A stretch of DNA of 64,000 bases from Saprospiraceae bacterium (GTDB taxonomy: Bacteria > Bacteroidota > Bacteroidia > Chitinophagales > Saprospiraceae), in the NCBI GenBank assembly GCA_016717145.1, contig JADKGD010000029.1, positions 1-64,000 on the forward strand, given 5' to 3'. Positions 62,043 through 64,000 of the stretch are shown one piece after another. The position numbers and the translations under genes are program-made. The notes beneath the pieces are model-generated. The model was not told where the DNA came from, made no database searches, and saw only the letters and a program-made list of their open reading frames with translations. Position 1 is the stretch's first letter, and the number at the start of each line of letters is the position of its first letter.

Positions 62043-62050
62043 CAAATATA
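62043..62050 (-). promoter_or_regulatory. Bacteroidota -7 element for infC
   Basis: TATATTTG on the minus strand matches TAnnTTTG about 30 bp upstream of the infC ATG. A TTTTG lies about 23 bp further upstream, slightly more than the usual distance. Confidence 0.5.
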
Positions 62051-62104
62051 AATACATCAGGGCATTAATTTATCAAAACCCTCAACTCTTATGATATTTA
62101 ATGC

Positions 62105-64000
62105 TTATTTGATATCCTCATGTGTATTTGCTTCTGACAAAAGAACAATTTTAATACCATTTTTTTCATCGTTTACCTCAGCCATTAACTTGCTGCCCCT
62201 TTCAGGATTTTCACCAAGAATGAATTCAGCAAGCGGGTCTTCTACATATTTTTGAATCGCTCTATTCAACGGTCTGGCGCCAAATTGAGGATCATATCCT
62301 TTTTCAGAAACAAATTTTTTGGCTTCATCAGATAATACCAATTCATATTCAAGATTACTCATTCGTTTGAATAAATGCTCAAGATTGATATCAATTATCT
62401 TGAATATATCTTCCTGCTCAAGACTATTGAAAATAACTACATCATCAATTCTATTTAAAAACTCAGGTGAAAATGTTTTTTTAAGTGCTCCCTGAATAAT
62501 AGCCTTAGTATTTTCTTCAGTATTCTCCTGTCGGCTACTAGTAGCAAATCCTAGTCCCTGACCAAAATCTTTCAATTGTCTGACACCAATGTTTGACGTC
62601 ATTATTATCATTGTATTCTTAAAATCTACTTTCCGGCCTAAGCCATCTGTCAATTGACCATCATCAAGTACCTGAAGTAAAATATTATATACATCCGGAT
62701 GTGCTTTTTCGATCTCATCCAATAATATCACTGAATAAGGCTTTCTTCTTACTTTTTCAGTAAGCTGACCACCTTCTTCATAACCAACATATCCCGGAGG
62801 AGCACCTATAAGCCGTGATATCGAAAACTTCTCCATATATTCTGTCATGTCAATACGGATCAAAGCATCTTCAGAATCAAACATATATTTTGCCAATGCT
62901 TTTGCCAACTCAGTTTTTCCAACACCAGTCGGGCCTAAAAATATAAACGATCCTATAGGTTTAGAAGGATCTTTAAGACCAACCCTATTCCTTTGAATGG
63001 CTTTTGTAACTTTTAGTATGGCATCTTCCTGACCAATGATCATTCCTTCAAGATCTTTAGTCATTTTGACCAGCTTATTTGACTCACTTTGCCCTACTCT
63101 TTTTACAGGTATACCTGTCATCATAGACACCACCTCGGCAATATCATCTTCATTTACGGGAAACTTCTTAGTCTTAGCTTCCTCCTCCCATTCTTCCTTA
63201 TTTTGTTCCAGTTTACGTAATAATTTAGATTCCTGATCTCTCAGATCGGCTGCTCTCTCATATTGCTGACTTTTTACAGCCTGATTTTTTTGTTCTTTGA
63301 CGATCTCTATTTCTTTCTCGAGATCCTCAATATATTTAGGAACGTGAATATTTTTCAAATGGGTTCTGGCGCCAACTTCATCCATAACATCAATGGCTTT
63401 ATCAGGAAAAAAACGGTCAGAAATATAACGCTCACTAAGTTTTACACAAGCTACAATTGCTTCCTGAGAATATGTGACATTATGAAACTCTTCATATTTG
63501 CTTTTAATATTATGTAGGATATGGATAGTTTCTTCCGGTGAAGGTGGTTCAACCAATACTTTTTGAAATCTTCTATCCAAGGCACCATCCTTCTCAATAT
63601 ACTGACGATACTCATCCAGAGTAGAAGCTCCAATACATTGCAACTCTCCCCTTGCTAATGCTGGTTTGAAAATATTTGATGCATCGAGCGAACCCGTAGC
63701 TCCTCCAGCACCAACGATGGTATGTATCTCATCTATAAAAAGTATAATATCCCTTGCTTTTTCAAGTTCGGTCATTATAGCTTTCATTCTTTCTTCAAAC
63801 TGTCCACGATATTTTGTTCCGGCTACCAATGCTGCCAGATCGAGCATGACCACCCTTTTATTAAATAATGTTCTTGATACTTTTCTCTGAACAATTCTAA
63901 GGGCAAGGCCTTCGACTATGGCTGTTTTACCAACTCCAGGCTCTCCAATAAGGATGGGATTATTTTTTTTTCTTCTACTCAGTATTTGAGAAACCCGCTC
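62105..64000 (-). CDS. clpC: ClpC-type AAA+ ATPase, C-terminal two thirds, running off the right edge
   Basis: The frame is open to the window edge (631 residues seen). It holds the end of the first AAA+ module (ILIGEPGVGKTAIVEG Walker A, IILFIDEIHTIVGAG Walker B), a UVR-like middle segment (EKEIEIVKEQKNQAVKSQQYE and YERAADLRDQE), and the whole second module (GSFIFLGPTGVGKTELAK, VILLDEIEKAHPD, GARPLNRAIQKYVEDPL). The UVR-like linker indicates ClpC rather than ClpB. It unfolds substrates for the ClpP protease. The N-terminal domain lies outside the window. Confidence 0.95.
   Translation of the reverse strand, partial: ERVSQILSRRKKNNPILIGEPGVGKTAIVEGLALRIVQRKVSRTLFNKRVVMLDLAALVAGTKYRGQFEERMKAIMTELEKARDIILFIDEIHTIVGAGGATGSLDASNIFKPALARGELQCIGASTLDEYRQYIEKDGALDRRFQKVLVEPPSPEETIHILHNIKSKYEEFHNVTYSQEAIVACVKLSERYISDRFFPDKAIDVMDEVGARTHLKNIHVPKYIEDLEKEIEIVKEQKNQAVKSQQYERAADLRDQESKLLRKLEQNKEEWEEEAKTKKFPVNEDDIAEVVSMMTGIPVKRVGQSESNKLVKMTKDLEGMIIGQEDAILKVTKAIQRNRVGLKDPSKPIGSFIFLGPTGVGKTELAKALAKYMFDSEDALIRIDMTEYMEKFSISRLIGAPPGYVGYEEGGQLTEKVRRKPYSVILLDEIEKAHPDVYNILLQVLDDGQLTDGLGRKVDFKNTMIIMTSNIGVRQLKDFGQGLGFATSSRQENTEENTKAIIQGALKKTFSPEFLNRIDDVVIFNSLEQEDIFKIIDINLEHLFKRMSNLEYELVLSDEAKKFVSEKGYDPQFGARPLNRAIQKYVEDPLAEFILGENPERGSKLMAEVNDEKNGIKIVLLSEANTHEDIK

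Overview
The window looks like a chromosomal stretch of a low-GC Bacteroidota bacterium, possibly of the Saprospiria/Chitinophagia type (inferred). The clade-level evidence is direct: TonB-dependent receptors with carboxypeptidase-like N-terminal domains, a sigma/FecR/STN-receptor/DUF4249 set, a degenerate EnvC-type protein beside a DUF4292 lipoprotein, DUF5606 and DUF4403 proteins, a type-IX-like C-terminal sorting domain, and many Bacteroidota promoter elements (TAnnTTTG, several with TTTG 20 bp upstream). Genes lie on both strands and most of the DNA is ordinary core genome.

Layout. 1-2.3 kb: secreted M23 peptidase and lipoprotein, both frameshifted. 2.3-3.5 kb: gene-poor, with a MITE-like element and a palindromic repeat. 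3.5-7.6 kb: glycerate 2-kinase, DUF4403 lipoprotein, peptidoglycan-binding-like protein, RDD membrane protein. 7.7-10.4 kb: TonB receptor. 10.7-17.7 kb: exonuclease/GIY-YIG fusion, PaaY-like hexapeptide protein, YkgJ cysteine-cluster protein, secreted Fn3/sorting-domain protein, YdjM-type membrane protein, RNase III, FabF, ACP. 18.1-23.2 kb: pyruvate kinase, then a TPR/DUF4292/EnvC-like operon. 23.3-24.5 kb: two diverged copies of an unannotated 36-37 residue membrane protein with their leaders. 24.7-29.5 kb: LURP-one-like protein and a giant BNR/PKD/LamG secreted protein. 29.8-32.6 kb: MarR regulator, homogentisate dioxygenase and 4-hydroxyphenylpyruvate dioxygenase; the pathway's fumarylacetoacetase is at 48.2-49.5 kb. 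33.7-40.5 kb: ComF, second MITE copy, UvrA, purine nucleoside phosphorylase, DUF5606, dicarboxylate symporter. 41-44.4 kb: accessory patch with a thioredoxin-fold protein, two small lipoproteins, a DUF6973-like protein, 100-bp direct repeats and short palindromes. 44.6-48.1 kb: outer-membrane protein interrupted by TAG. 49.7-52.2 kb: PGM1-type ATP-grasp ligase, YebC, tRNA-Ser. 52.3-58.3 kb: Crp/Fnr regulator and the sigma/FecR/TonB/DUF4249 set. 58.6-64 kb: tRNA-His, polytopic membrane protein, rplT-rpmI-infC, ClpC-type ATPase running off the edge.

Sequence quality. At least twelve genes are split by single-base frameshifts, nearly all repairable in a short homopolymer, and they include infC and pyruvate kinase. 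The likeliest cause is uncorrected homopolymer error in the assembly, so the split genes are listed as pieces of one gene rather than as pseudogenes.

Most promising novelty: the duplicated 36-37 aa single-span membrane protein at 23.3 and 24.1 kb, whose two copies differ almost only by conservative replacements. Also worth attention are the PGM1-like ligase, the DUF6973/lipoprotein pair, the TTAA-flanked MITE pair, and the 100-bp repeats lying upstream of two different genes.
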